A DNA stretch of 64,000 nucleotides from positions 434,001-498,000 of the forward strand of contig JAPYXD010000250.1 of the NCBI GenBank assembly GCA_030998225.1. Reading direction: 5' to 3'. Below the pieces are notes generated by a model. The model was not told the origin of the DNA and searched no databases. It saw only the letters and a list, made by a program, of their open reading frames with translations. The translations under genes and the position numbers were made by a program. Position 1 is the stretch's first letter; each line of letters starts with the position of its first letter. The stretch comes from Diplolepis rosae. Taxonomy: Eukaryota; Arthropoda; Insecta; Hymenoptera; Diplolepididae. Below are positions 48,401-54,160 of this stretch, piece by piece.

Positions 48401-49276
48401 GAAAATGATATATCTCATTCCATAAACACATGGGTCATATTTTGTTGACCAGTGTAATTTGAAGCTTTATTTCACGTGACACAGGCACTTAAAAAACAGT
48501 ACGACACTTTATTCACTTAAAATTGAGTAATGATTCTCGAAAGTACGGAAACCAGAAACGGACAGGGCGCACTTTGCAATCCGCAATCCACGGTGGCTCT
48601 CGGGTACACACAGAAACTCTTCCCAAATACAGCGAAACCGACAAACGGGCAAAGGCTCTCACAAGGCCGGCGACAAATCAACAGGTGAGTTTCTCCTCAA
48701 GAAGACGAACAGCGAAGACTCCTCTCCTCGTGATTTTTCGGGGAATTTCGGACTCGCTCGGGCCCAGGACGATCCTACGCCATATCGCGCCCCGTGTCCT
48801 TACATGCTATTAACATCTATGTTACAGTACATACAGTTCATAAAAATATCACTTATTAAATTTTTCACCCATTTGTTTAAAAATGCATGTTACATGTAAA
48901 AACTTTGGGAGGTGGGTTCACGGTTAGAAAAAGTATTGATTTACCGATCGTAAAACAGTGATTATAAAATTGACCATGAAATATGTGCATATGTCGAGCA
49001 GAGTAAATATACTGTGCAGTTTTAGCACTCAATATCATTGTTTAACGATACTCATAAAAATAATTTTCCTAATTGTTGTTCAGATACAAACTGCTTTACT
49101 TCCTTCTGATTTAGGTCTTGAGATTAGAGAGTTGGAAGCAACGGTATACAAGGAATAATGTGATGTCAACTCACAGTTGCAGTATTGTTAACGGAAGTGA
49201 AATAGATGAACGAGATCTCAGCATTTGTCTCCAGGACAACGTCAATACCACGACAAGCAGACCTCCCGAGGTCTAG
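18219..49276 (+). CDS. Evi5: Evi5 orthologue, TBC-domain Rab GTPase-activating protein (7 exons visible, 5' incomplete)
   Basis: Seven exons (18219-18482, 18621-18885, 25907-26269, 26366-27043, 27476-27958, 28055-28153, 49115-49276) with GT-AG introns join into 770 readable residues; known Evi5 proteins are about 800. The protein has a short N-terminal region ('LIESDAKSLN'), a TBC domain over roughly residues 70-300 and a long coiled coil over roughly 310-717. The two TBC catalytic fingers are present: R127 in 'IRRDIARTYPEH' and Q164 in 'YCQGSGF'. Family knowledge: Evi5 is a Rab11-linked RabGAP or effector in endosomal recycling, cell migration and cell division. The first intron phase means an upstream exon supplies the start codon; I could not find it, and it may lie before the window. 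There is no frameshift or stop, so the gene is probably active. Introns 2 and 6 (7.0 and 21.0 kb) hold most of the TEs. Confidence 0.92.
18621..18885 (+). CDS. Evi5: Evi5 exon, catalytic core of the TBC domain
   Basis: Acceptor AAATTACAG|GGG; donor ATGCAG|GTAAAT. Encodes 'GIVWQLLSGAHDSPVKEQF' through 'IRRDIARTYPEH' (arginine finger) and 'DREVGYCQGSGF' (glutamine finger), ending '..GLLLMQ' on a whole codon. Intron 1 is 138 bp. Confidence 0.95.
18886..20926 (+). other. Evi5 intron 2, proximal part
   Basis: Non-coding. At 19194-19247 it holds a right-half fragment of the tRNA-derived foldback family (ATCCCAGCGCAGTCGAAAGC). ORFs at 19875-20150 match nothing. The rest is AT-rich. Confidence 0.6.
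20927..21798 (+). pseudogene. mariner transposase relic with internal deletions
   Basis: A mariner-like left end, TTAGGTGCGCAACTAAGTTC, starts at about 20927 after TA. The transposase starts at ATG 21099 ('MSDFVPNNRHLREVLIFFF') and runs through 'EGRPKTFEDAELEALLDED', then loses a linker segment and resumes in another frame as 'KGFLHRVVAGDKNWIHCSNP' (the DEKW Asp is intact as GDKNW). After 'ELLKPNLTINGEW' a second deletion removes the segment with catalytic residues two and three; the C-terminus 'SYEDIKKWLYSWIASKD' and, frameshifted, 'VVVNDGQYFE' end at 21798. No right terminal repeat is found. Inactive copy in Evi5 intron 2. Confidence 0.85.
22085..22570 (+). repeat. Diverged tandem repeat, about 170-185 bp period, 3 units
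   Basis: Landmarks recur in order: GCGTCAAAG(A/G)T at about 22109, 22293 and 22464, followed by CTTTGAAA-type sequence, a GCTATT block and CTTAG..CTGCAAGTT..CAT..ATGGATCAT. Units are strongly diverged. It lies in Evi5 intron 2. Confidence 0.55.
22571..23565 (+). other. Evi5 intron 2, unassigned
   Basis: AT-rich, no ORF or repeat identified. Confidence 0.45.
23566..24800 (+). repeat. Dispersed repeat R1, copy 1 (about 1.2 kb)
   Basis: Direct-orientation relative of 60692-61960. Shared landmarks in the same order: TTTTGTCTCTCCCCTCTGAC, AGTCCGCCGAAGAT, TTTTATTATTTACGTCC, GTATATTCTCTACTGTCC, GTTGCTCGAGTAACTG, CACTATTTGCTGATTTTCA, and TTACGGGAGATCAGCTAGCT. No coding region. A more diverged relative may lie at about 45450-46260. 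Class unknown. Confidence 0.75.
24801..25906 (+). other. Evi5 intron 2, distal part
   Basis: Nothing recognised; ends in the polypyrimidine tract and acceptor TTCATTTTCAG of the next exon. Confidence 0.5.
25907..26269 (+). CDS. Evi5: Evi5 exon, C-terminal half of the TBC domain
   Basis: Acceptor TTTTCAG|CAAATGCCT; donor TTAAAG|GTAGAT; 121 whole codons. Encodes 'MPEEEAFAVLVALMQEYRLR', 'FKPSMAELGVCMYQLEHL', 'FHTSMYASSWFLTLF' and 'LSLDMEGMLK', the conserved second half of the RabGAP domain. The first codon adds one extra Gln relative to the usual ..LLLMQMPEEE.. reading. Confidence 0.95.
26366..27043 (+). CDS. Evi5: Evi5 exon, end of TBC and first coiled coil
   Basis: Acceptor TAATTTCTAG|TTT; donor CTAAAG|GTTAGT; 226 codons. 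Begins 'FFQKDLPGKAEANPN' and then becomes heptad-rich coiled coil: 'EQEEMVELRRLRAENRLLRQ', 'LLEAESAELADRLVRGQVSR', ending '..LREAEANLSLK'. The 'AELADRLVRGQVSRAEEEET' block is a hallmark of Evi5 proteins. Confidence 0.95.
27044..27475 (+). other. Evi5 intron 4 (432 bp)
   Basis: AT-rich, no feature beyond the splice sites. Confidence 0.7.
27476..27958 (+). CDS. Evi5: Evi5 exon, second coiled coil segment
   Basis: Acceptor GATTTTTTAAG|GAC; donor TTAAAG|GTAATG; 161 codons. Reads 'DLRQRVIELSAAWHKHLQEH', a Ser/Thr-Pro stretch, then repeated heptads 'LEEDLMTTRIREMEALTEVK' to '..MSVLELK'. The true exon begins 100 bp upstream of the first ATG in frame, so the longest ATG-started ORF understates it. 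Confidence 0.93.
28055..28153 (+). CDS. Evi5: Evi5 exon, short coiled-coil segment
   Basis: Acceptor TTGCTTACAG|AAT; donor GCTGAG|GTAATG; 33 codons: 'NEEMFTEGELRGNLDDTERV' and 'QDKITELKAE'. Whole codons at both ends, so it joins in frame to the exon at 49115. Confidence 0.93.
28154..30825 (+). other. Evi5 intron 6, proximal part
   Basis: No coding exon or clear TE recognised in this 2.7 kb. The ORF at 28958-29173 on the minus strand has no family features. Confidence 0.5.
30826..30973. mobile_element. pogo/Tigger-type MITE (148 bp)
   Basis: 24-bp inverted ends CAGTAAAACCCC(A/G)TTTATCGC.. with one mismatch, flanked by TA on both sides (30824-30825, 30974-30975). This is the classic form of small pogo/Tigger-derived elements. 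No ORF. Inside Evi5 intron 6. Confidence 0.85.
30974..31788 (+). other. Evi5 intron 6, unassigned
   Basis: AT-rich. Overlapping short ORFs at 31588-32006 are not supported. Around 31645 a TTTTCGGGGTCGCTGAATCC segment resembles TTCTTGGGGTCGCTC near 63890, possibly another dispersed repeat. Confidence 0.4.
31789..31885 (+). repeat. Dispersed repeat R2, copy 1
   Basis: TTGACGGTGGGCAACGG ... CTGGATAACGGCATTCATGC, GTAATGGCAAACAC is closely similar to 35875-35960 (GTGACGGTGGGCAACGGG ... ATGCCGTCATGGCAGAC). Same orientation; class unknown. Confidence 0.6.
31886..32864 (+). other. Evi5 intron 6, unassigned
   Basis: AT-rich, no feature recognised. Confidence 0.4.
32865..33101 (-). repeat. Dispersed repeat R3, copy 1 (inverted to 40572-40812)
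   Basis: The reverse complement matches 40572-40812. Shared landmarks are CATGCTCCCGT, GGTGC..GTTACGC, GATAAAATGTGGC, GGGACAGCAA, CATTCCATTAGCTTTT, CACTTTTGCCCCCT and the poly-A/T hairpin-like tail. Confidence 0.75.
33102..33702 (+). other. Evi5 intron 6, unassigned
   Basis: Contains T-homopolymer stretches (about 33460-33495); no gene. Confidence 0.4.
33703..35330 (-). pseudogene. Arthropod TE-associated multicopy protein, relic A
   Basis: On the minus strand, in order: 'SFYENDVNSRFLPGKKDYLS', 'HKRLILCNLRELYELFK' (34871-34671), 'FAGSSGTHSVCVCTYHKNV' (34652-34422), 'KLVVLRGDDFIAK' (34446-34237), and 'IYFTDGAAQHYKNRFSF' with 'HGKGPCDGIGGNLKRLAARA' (33948-33703). The N-terminal CxxC region before 34871 reads only with stops. 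I recognise this as a family found in many copies in arthropod genomes with conserved acidic residues in the 'DGAAQHYKN' and 'HGKGPCDG' blocks; it behaves like a TE-encoded gene, but I cannot assign a transposon superfamily. Several frame changes and stops make this copy inactive. Relic B at 54160-55987 is a paralogue. Confidence 0.75.
35331..35874 (+). other. Evi5 intron 6, unassigned
   Basis: Nothing supported; a short GC-richer stretch near 35590-35625. Confidence 0.4.
35875..35960 (+). repeat. Dispersed repeat R2, copy 2
   Basis: Similar to 31789-31885; see that entry for shared landmarks. Confidence 0.6.
36060..37114 (+). pseudogene. HARBI1-like (DDE_Tnp_4) transposase, cut by an LTR retrotransposon
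   Basis: An N-terminal Cys-containing region ('LYWNCRTIACKNRKLDNSSR') and a middle region run to about 36600. A frameshift near 36600-36640 passes to 'VHLFTGLPWENIIEMREML', then the helix-turn-helix-like 'LKLRSGKSNKMIAALLQLE'. The DDE start 'ELMLICDGTYARHQKSSNNK' carries the first catalytic Asp. An in-frame TGA follows 'YQ' at 37021-37023 (CGA to TGA would explain it), after which the frame continues 'KSYSGQKKLSLCKPFTIC' and 'GRVLDMAGPL' until an LTR begins at 37115. The rest of the transposase is not found downstream of the LTR-gag fragment. Dead copy. Confidence 0.8.
37115..37402 (+). mobile_element. 5' LTR of a gypsy-type retrotransposon
   Basis: Begins TGTAACAAAGTTACATAAGT and ends ..GATCCCGGTCACA, about 288 bp. 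AATAAA at about 37310 is a polyadenylation signal. It is followed by a primer binding site and gag, so this is the 5' LTR. It has inserted into the HARBI1-like relic. No matching 3' LTR is seen within the window. Confidence 0.8.
37407..37419 (+). promoter_or_regulatory. Primer binding site, tRNA-Lys type
   Basis: TGGCGCCCAACC starts 4 bp after the LTR end and matches 11 of 12 bases of the complement of the 3' end of tRNA-Lys (TGGCGCCCAACG). Confidence 0.75.
37629..39451 (+). pseudogene. Retrotransposon gag relic with CCHC zinc knuckle
   Basis: After an unusually charged, Lys/Glu-rich leader (ATG 37629, 'MANKNEISENEKTKKIELEN'), the frame breaks at about 38027. A capsid-like region is readable in pieces ('FITEMKQLFEKLEPLPSLEW', 'FKNFAELEILGRE'). 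The last part (39221-39451) contains 'CYNCGGKGHMQRDC', a CX2CX4HX4C nucleocapsid zinc knuckle. Stops and frame changes occur throughout. No protease, reverse transcriptase or integrase follows: the sequence changes to a MITE fragment at about 39467. A truncated, inactive element. Confidence 0.75.
39467..39541 (+). mobile_element. MITE family M1, 3'-end fragment
   Basis: GATCTCTTGCGAGCATTGTC to GCGCCTAGGCACATAATA; matches only the right end of copies at 9630-10185 and 54231-54860. It directly follows the gag relic. Confidence 0.75.
39542..39812 (+). other. Evi5 intron 6, unassigned
   Basis: AT-rich, poly-T stretch; no gene. Confidence 0.4.
39813..40547. repeat. Long hairpin (inverted repeat, about 330-bp arms)
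   Basis: 39813-40140 and 40217-40547 are imperfect reverse complements along their whole length: for example ATGGTATGTTCCATGCCAAA at 39819 faces TTTGGCATGGAACATACCAT at 40521, and TTATGGGATAAACAAAAAAA occurs on both arms. The spacer is about 76 bp. The ORFs at 39940-40134 (+) and 40041-40451 (-) are mirror images and not genes. Confidence 0.85.
40572..40812 (+). repeat. Dispersed repeat R3, copy 2
   Basis: Inverted relative of 32865-33101; directly follows the long hairpin, so hairpin and R3 may be parts of one element. Confidence 0.75.
40813..41099 (+). other. Evi5 intron 6, unassigned
   Basis: Short AT-rich stretch without features. Confidence 0.4.
41100..41310 (+). repeat. tRNA-derived SINE-like sequence
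   Basis: TAGTCTAGTGGCGTTAG (about 41112) fits a pol III A box and GTAGGTTCAATTCCCCC (about 41164) a B box, spaced as in a tRNA. The acceptor stem does not pair well, and an unrelated tail with ATAAATGAAGGG follows, ending in an A-rich ATGAAAAAAATAATAA. This is the usual layout of a SINE with a tRNA head. Confidence 0.6.
41311..41996 (+). other. Evi5 intron 6, unassigned
   Basis: No feature recognised. Confidence 0.4.
41997..42939 (-). mobile_element. Solo LTR candidate (943 bp) with 4-bp target duplication
   Basis: Ends are TGTTACGTC and GACGTGACA, a short inverted terminus of the TG...CA type. ATAA lies outside both ends (41993-41996, 42940-42943). On the minus strand TATAAAAAGCGAAGG (about 42575) looks like a promoter TATA box, so the LTR probably points leftward. 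It contains internal tandem repeats: a GACTGGA..CTCGCGGT block twice at about 42465-42560, and CATG(T/C)T(A/T)TTA-type units at 42580-42670. No internal coding region. Confidence 0.65.
42465..42672. repeat. Short tandem repeats inside the solo LTR
   Basis: Two units around ATGGCACTGGACTAGACTGG / ATGGCACTGGACTGACTTCT, then several 16-17 bp units of the type CATGTTATTACCAATCC, CATGCTTTTACAAGTTA. Confidence 0.7.
42944..43641 (+). other. Evi5 intron 6, unassigned
   Basis: Nothing recognised. AGGGTGCGCCATCTC at about 43491 may be the left end of the IS630-type relic that follows. Confidence 0.4.
43642..43977 (+). pseudogene. IS630/Tc1-mariner-type transposase relic, C-terminal end
   Basis: 'DFPPKSPDLSPPDFFLWGFL' (third acidic region) then 'IYANKPKTMEELKNNIRSDM' and 'LVNVMENAKKELAFVRK', the normal C-terminal helix region of this group. 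The part upstream of 43741 is scrambled, and a partly overlapping antisense copy of the same C-terminus is readable at 43660-43740. Related to relics at 16075 and 51972. Confidence 0.75.
43978..46920 (+). other. Evi5 intron 6, diverged dispersed-repeat sequence
   Basis: No gene. 43980-44230 and 45450-46260 carry landmarks of repeat R1 (GTAGTTCTG..TTGCTCGAGTTACTG at about 43980; GTTTTGAGATTCGAC at about 45735; ATTTGGAAA..GGATGTCTAAATACTT at about 44185 and 46193), suggesting two old, rearranged R1 relatives. ORFs at 45530-45781 and 45854-46254 are not supported. Confidence 0.45.
46921..47015. repeat. TA/CATA microsatellite
   Basis: TATATACATATATACATACA-type run with ACATATATA units, followed by TAATAATAATAAAAAAAAAG. 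Confidence 0.9.
47016..47320 (+). other. Evi5 intron 6, unassigned
   Basis: No feature seen. Confidence 0.4.
47321..48455. mobile_element. MITE with TTACACTGG(C/T)C(G/A)ACCAAA ends, carrying a nested foldback
   Basis: AATTACACTGGCCGACCAAA at about 47318 is mirrored by TTTGTTGACCAGTGTAATT at about 48441. Internal inverted arms are at about 47398-47470 and 47797-47872 (GACCATTATCTTGCTCAATC facing GAGCAAAATGATGGTCATTA; both include the GCAAAAAA..CGTTTTTT region). A tRNA-derived foldback lies inside at 48038-48286. No ORF. Confidence 0.7.
48038..48286. repeat. Foldback element with tRNA-like arm
   Basis: The left arm 48038-48090 (TTTCTGTGAAAAAAGGAACT, CTCTGCTGGGTATCGAGC) is mirrored at 48226-48274 (GCTCGATACCCAGCGGAGTG, TTTCTTTTTTCACATAAA). 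On the minus strand the left side (48140-48056) reads like a tRNA: TAGCTCAGACGATAGAGCA (A box), a seven-base anticodon loop CCGGCAA lacking the universal U33, and CTGGGCTCGATACCCAG (T arm and B box). The canonical acceptor stem is poor. A tRNA pseudogene or SINE head, not a functional tRNA. Confidence 0.65.
48456..49114 (+). other. Evi5 intron 6, distal part
   Basis: 48480-48830 is richer in G+C (GGCCGGCGACAAATCA, GGGCCCAGGACGATCC) than its surroundings and may be an LTR-like insert, but no target duplication was found. It ends in the acceptor of the last Evi5 exon. Confidence 0.4.
49115..49276 (+). CDS. Evi5: Evi5 terminal coding exon
   Basis: Acceptor CTTCCTTCTGATTTAG|GTC with a good pyrimidine tract. 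In phase 0 it continues 'ELKAE' as 'VLRLESWKQRYTRNNVMSTH', then 'SIVNGSEIDERDLSICLQDN', and ends 'TSRPPEV' at TAG 49274-49276. 'RLESWKxR' after 'ELKAE' fits the C-terminal end of the Evi5 coiled coil. The longer-looking frame (49084 onward, 'QTALLPSDLGLEIREL') is out of phase with this one and would run through the splice acceptor, so I reject it. Confidence 0.8.
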   Translation, partial: VLRLESWKQRYTRNNVMSTHSCSIVNGSEIDERDLSICLQDNVNTTTSRPPEV

Positions 49277-49880
49277 ATCTGTATATCTGTTTTATACTAA
49301 CTTAAATTAATTCTAGAGCCTATCTATTATCCATCATAATATCGAAACTCTTACCGGTAGCAAACGACAATAGTAAATGTTCGTTATGAAACATATAAAC
49401 ATTTAAAAAGATGAATATTTATCGAATAGATTTCTTATTGAATTATGTTATTAAAAATATGTTTTCTTAACCAAGTTTTTCAAGCTATACTTTGCATGAA
49501 ATTATTCCAAGTAATTTTCTTACATTGATAAATAGTATTTTATGTTAAACATTGTCTTATTATTTAAGAAATCCGAAACAAATTTTCATTAGATACCAAG
49601 GTAAAGGTATTTTTGTAATACAGTAGACACTGGCAGAAGTTTTGAGTTGAACTACTTAGACACTGTTTTATGCAACGTATTGTAATAACGTAATATAATA
49701 CTTTTTAATTGACACAAAAATCAGTATTTTTAATCTTCTATGATTGGAGTTTTGTATGCAAATAGCATATGAATTAATTTATTCCCAATTTTTTTAATCA
49801 AAATATGATTGAATTACACAGTTTGACAAAATTCGACTTACTTTTTGCCTCCTAAATCCTAAATCCTAAATCTTGAAGTG
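49277..49880 (+). other. Probable Evi5 3' UTR and flank
   Basis: AT-rich, no ORF. No well-placed AATAAA within the first few hundred bases that I can assign, so the transcript end is not fixed. Confidence 0.5.
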
Positions 49881-50493
49881 ACCCTGACAACGCCACACGT
49901 GGGCCTGTGAGACCTACGCTCATATATTTCAACGCGGTAGAGTAAAAAATATCTGATTTTAAGGAATATAAATAGGGAATTGAAAACTCAAGACATCTAG
50001 AAACACGAAAATAAAATTAAAAAGTGATTTTCTTGATTATTTTAAATGTTAAAAATCTTTGAATTAAAACTTTTTCTTTAAAAACATCACAAAATAGAGG
50101 TCTTGAATTTTTGAATAAATTTATTAATATGAAATACAAGAAAGAAAAAATTGGTCATTTCTCAATGGGGACAAGATACGCTGTGAGGAAAAAAATATTT
50201 TATTTGTATCTCCTGAAAAAAGTATAATTATTTTATGCGGCTAACTTAAGCAATTTTCTACTTTTGGAAAATTGAAGGATTGAATAAACGGGCCAAAAAA
50301 AACATTGTAGTTAATTCGCTTTCATAGAAGAAAGCTCTTTTATTGTAATTTCTTATAAAGCATTTAAAAATTTTGACAAAACTGAAAATTAATAGCATGG
50401 AGCGTAAACACAGCATAGTTTAGACGTATGTTCAACGCACATAGGAACACTATAGGCCATACATACGTACCACGCTTTCCTGTCTGTTTTTGT

Positions 50494-50820
50494 TCAACAA
50501 TACCCACATCTGCCACGTTTGGCGAGCTTATTGCCTACTGCAGCTTGACACGTACGATTTTCTTCCGGTAAATTTAGGGAATTTTTTATTATCATTTTAA
50601 CCAAAATACGCAAAGCCTTGACGAAATATCGCTCAACGAAAAGAGGTTTTACCAGGTCGAATGATAAAGATTCAAGAAAGGCAACACGAGTGAGTTTTGC
50701 ATTATTTGGATTCAATGTATACAAAACAAGGGCATTGATGCCAGCTTGATCTAGCATACCATACCATACACGTAATGGCTGTTTTAGTTTTACGAACTGT
50801 CGTGTACTCGTGACAGCCAA
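50494..50820 (-). pseudogene. piggyBac transposase C-terminal fragment
   Basis: 'VWYGMLDQAGINALVLYTLN', 'RVAFLESLSFDLVKPLFVER' and the Cys-rich tail 'CQAAVGNKLAKRGRCGYC' match the end of piggyBac transposases (DDE_Tnp_1_7 followed by a C-terminal zinc-binding domain). Upstream of about 50820 (minus strand) the sequence changes to unrelated GC-rich sequence, so only the last third is present. Confidence 0.8.
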
Positions 50821-50944
50821 GTCCACCCGAGACGTAGGACCGCGGGTGCAGGCCCCGTTGCGATTTCTACTGGCCCTCCCCGTTGTTTCGCTCCCGACGC
50901 CCATCGAGCTCTTTCGTCCTCATCACAAGTGTGACGAATGACTC

Positions 50945-51130
50945 AACGAGCGTATTGATGGAAAAAATATTCTTTAACGGTAGTAGGCACTATTCGCGAA
51001 AATAAGCGAGAAATCCCACAGAATTTCAAGAGTTGCAAGAATGCAAGAGAGTCGAAGTTCGCATATAATGGTCGAAAAACTCTTGTTGCGTATGCTCCAA
51101 AACAAAACAAAATTGTATTGCTACTTTCTT
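50945..51130 (+). pseudogene. piggyBac transposase internal fragment, opposite strand
   Basis: On the + strand 'VVGTIRENKREIPQNF' and 'LVAYAPKQNKIVLLLSS' match the piggyBac block GTxRxNKxxIP...SY(x)PKxNKxVxLLS. It points opposite to the C-terminal fragment. An antisense ORF (51158-50943) over it is a shadow. Confidence 0.8.
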
Positions 51131-51132
51131 CT

Positions 51133-51228
51133 CTTATACAAAACAAGGGCATTGACACCAGCTTGGTCTAGCATACCATACCATACATGTAAGGCTATGT
51201 TTTAGTTTTACGAACTGTCGTGTACTCG
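51133..51228 (-). repeat. Partial duplicate of the piggyBac C-terminal fragment
   Basis: Matches 50711-50813 at about 90 percent by eye (ACAAAACAAGGGCATTGA, ACCATACCATACA, TTTACGAACTGTCGTGTACT), same orientation, beyond the inverted internal fragment. Confidence 0.8.
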
Positions 51229-51857
51229 TTGCACAATTGATCGAAAGTATCGGTTCCATCTTTAGTTTAATTGTATACACATTACATAAACATGCACTAT
51301 ATTTTTTGAACTAATTATTATTAACTTTATATTAAAAATAATGTGCGTACAGCGCCTCTTAATTATTTTCGATGAAGTAAAAAAATCTACTTACTTTTCC
51401 AAAAACTAACGCGAAACGCCACACCTGGGTCTGAAAGACCCCTGCACAAATTCGTATCACTGCCGTTCGAAGTATATGTCTTACCGAAGCCGCTAACTGA
51501 ATATGCGACTTCAGGATATTTCAAACTTTTCTTCCTTGAGCAGTTAAATTATTTACATGAACTAATCTTGAAGATATAATAGTGAGAAAAATACCATTGG
51601 GTCTGCCAGACCCATGTATAACGTTCTGGGATTAAGGACTAACGAATACCATACAAAATGCAAGATAATTGGTGTTAGTTGTTCTGTGAAGAATTTACAG
51701 CACGAGCAGTGTGGTAAAATTATAATAACATGAAATATGATGGTTTTTGTAAGTAAGAAAAAAAATTATGTATAAATAAAATAATAATGATATATAAATA
51801 AAACACATATAAAATACAATTTGTTTTCTTTTTTTAATATTCATTACATCAAAATAC

Positions 51858-52330
51858 AGAGTGTGCCATCTATTTGTGACCCATTTATTAATTAAACAAA
51901 ATAAAAATGCGTAAATTTTTTTGTTCTTTTGTCAATGTGCATATTATTCAGTTTATAGAAATTGCTATAAGTCAATTATGAAAAATAATATCTCGTAAAT
52001 GTCCGCCTTTTGCTCTGATGCAAGCGTGAGCCCGTTTTTTAGCTTTTTTCATCACTTTTTGCAACATTTCGGTCGGTATTCTACGAATTTCTCTGCGAAT
52101 ATTGGTTTTGAAAGTAGGAAGAAACTGTAGCTTGTTGATATACACTTTGGACTTGAGATATCCCCACAAAAAAAGTATGGTGGCGTGAAATCGGGTGAAC
52201 GCGAAGGCCAATCAAAATTGCCATTTTCAAGTATGATTCGGTTACCGATGAATTCCTTTAATAAATCCATTGTTTTGCGTGCTGTGTGGCATGTAGCGCC
52301 ATTTTGTTGAAACGAATAGCCTTTCATATC
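51858..52330 (-). pseudogene. IS630/Tc1-mariner-type transposase relic, C-terminal end
   Basis: 'YSFQQNGATCHTARKTMDLL' (second catalytic position, here N instead of D), 'DWPSRSPDFTPPYFF', then after a frameshift 'LWGYLKSKVYINKLQFLPTF' and 'MLQKVMKKAKKRAHACIRAK'. The GAGTGTGCCATCT at 51858 may be one element end. Related to 16075 and 43642 relics. Confidence 0.8.
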
Positions 52331-52879
52331 AAATACACCAAACAGTCACTTTTTGATCATGGAAAGGTTCTTCATGTATATAATAAATCTATCTGACAGC
52401 AAATGTCGAAATGAAAGAGAAATTTAATCCTTGTGTCCCTTTGGGTACATGTTTACCTTATTCATAACTTTTTTCAAAGCATATACATAGGGTGCATGAA
52501 AAGTTTTTTTTTTTTTGATGAAATTAAGATCAGTCATTAGTCTAGGCACCTTAGACAAAACTAGCAATAATCTGCTCAATTGATAAAAATGCGCAGCAAT
52601 CCAGCTAGTTCAAGTAAGATCAGGCATTGAAGTAGCTCTATTTGAAGAGATAACCGCCTATGTCAATTCATGCTAGTTGTGAAGCGAAAAAGAGAAAGTC
52701 CTGTTCAAAAGAAAAAAGATAGCGGGTCTCGGCTAAACGCATTTCGCCTACTGAAGGAATTGATCCAAGCGTCTTCTGACCTTTGATTGGTCAATATTAA
52801 CGTTGGGGCGGTTTAAGGGGGCATTTTAGTCTAGAGGCTCGATTTTGAGGTGATTTTACGGGCGTAATAAAAAAAAACA
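52331..52879. other. Unassigned
   Basis: No feature recognised; poly-T run at about 52507-52519. Confidence 0.4.
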
Positions 52880-53235
52880 GTAAACATCTCGATTACGGCG
52901 TCGACCTCCATTTTTCCGGAATTTCCTTTATGATTAATAGTGCAAGGATCCTCGTGTTCTCCGTACTAATCATTGTAAACTGCAACATCCTCTTTTTTTT
53001 TATGCTCCCACAAATTAAACCCTTGAAAAAAGCTTGATTTTACAACTGTATCAATCACTTTCTTGCTGTATTTGCCAACAAGCGTGGTTACTCCGAATAG
53101 TGAGTTGAAACCTCGTTTCTTCCAAGTGCCATCACCAGAGACAGTTAGATGTGTAGGGTCAGCATTAGGTTCAGAGGCTTCTGTTAGCTCTTTTTCTTCC
53201 GTAACGGCTTTTGAAATTATATGTTCATGAAGCTA
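52880..53235 (-). pseudogene. Second Mutator-like transposase fragment
   Basis: Minus-strand reading (several frame changes) gives 'LTVSGDGTWKKRGFNSLFGV', 'TTLVGKYSKKVIDTVVKSS' and 'DPCTINHKGNSGKMEVDAVI', the same segment as 'CTINHKGSAGKMEVDAVLEI' in the MULE at 14097-15467. The first catalytic Asp (DGTW) is readable here although it is lost in the other copy. Both ends are missing. Confidence 0.75.
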
Positions 53236-54160
53236 TCTGTAAATTTTCCAGGCAACTGTAGTGCGTATTAATTGCTAACCCTTGGCATATATGGGGCAAA
53301 ATTCGTCAAGTGTACCCGCCTTAAAACTTGTTGTCTCCGATTTCCTTAAAAGTCCGCGAAATTATTGTCCTAGTGAACCTCTTTTAATTCCCCTAAGGAA
53401 ACGTCTCAAGTACGACGGGTTGTCAGTATACAGGGGCTCGAATTTTCAACCTTTTACCGCGCACGCTGATACTCAATTAACCATAACTTCTACAAAAGTT
53501 ATCCAAATTAATTTTTTTATGGAGGTCTTGGAAACGTTTTTTCATCAGCTTTACGCTGAAAGCAATGGTTTTAGATAAACAAAATTATTTGAACTTCATT
53601 TTTAAATTTTAAACACATTTTTGAGTTTTTCTTCAAGTGCGGCCGTTAATCTTCTTTCCAAAATTATGTTTGAAAAAAGCTTGACTTTTTCCCTTTAAAA
53701 TGAGCCATAGTCGAAAATGAGGCAAAAGAAATTGGTGGAGATATATGACACTTCTTGCGGGCGGTTTCTGCGTCGCAGTGCAGCTAGGCGCCACGATCAC
53801 GACGTACCGTCCATTGAGAACTTATTTAATTGTACTTTGTATAATTTGTTCGTAAAACTGTTACTTTTGGCTGGTACGAAATTAAAAATAAAAATTAATG
53901 TGTAATTCGGGGTGATTTTTTAGTGTGAGTCCCCCCGTCTCTCAAATTGAAAATTGAGTCAAATAATTCGCTTATTACAGTGTATGTGCACTTCTCTTTC
54001 TTCTTTGCCTTACAGTTTTTTTCGGGAAAACATCACATTCTAATGATGACGAATATTTTCTCAACATGAGAGTTAATTTAGAAAAGGGAACGAAAGAGTG
54101 ATATTTGTGTGTAGCAGGCACTGTGTTTGCTGATGCAAATCTACTCTTAAGTTCTTGAGC
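53236..54160. other. Unassigned
   Basis: An ORF at 53282-53578 (+, 98 codons) has no recognisable features and is not supported; otherwise nothing seen. Confidence 0.4.

Larger units (their letters stand above)
49881..51640. mobile_element. Rearranged piggyBac-type element
   Basis: Contains piggyBac transposase pieces in both orientations (see next entries) within GCCACAC(G/C)TGGG(C/T)CTG repeat motifs at 49889 and 51418 and the inverted GGGTCTGCCAGACCCATG at about 51600. Such CCACACxTGGGTCT motifs look like subterminal repeats. Exact ends are not resolved. Confidence 0.55.

Noticed and set aside
48478..48826. LTR (TG..CA, AATAAA on minus strand)
   Set aside because: No target duplication, no PBS, and the ends were chosen by eye only.
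49084..49158. ORF frame 'QTALLPSDLGLEIREL..' as Evi5 exon
   Set aside because: It reads through the pyrimidine tract and acceptor of the real exon; the phase-0 frame from 49115 gives the expected Evi5 C-terminal sequence.
53282..53578. 98-codon ORF as a gene
   Set aside because: No recognisable domain, no splice context, flanked by TE relics.
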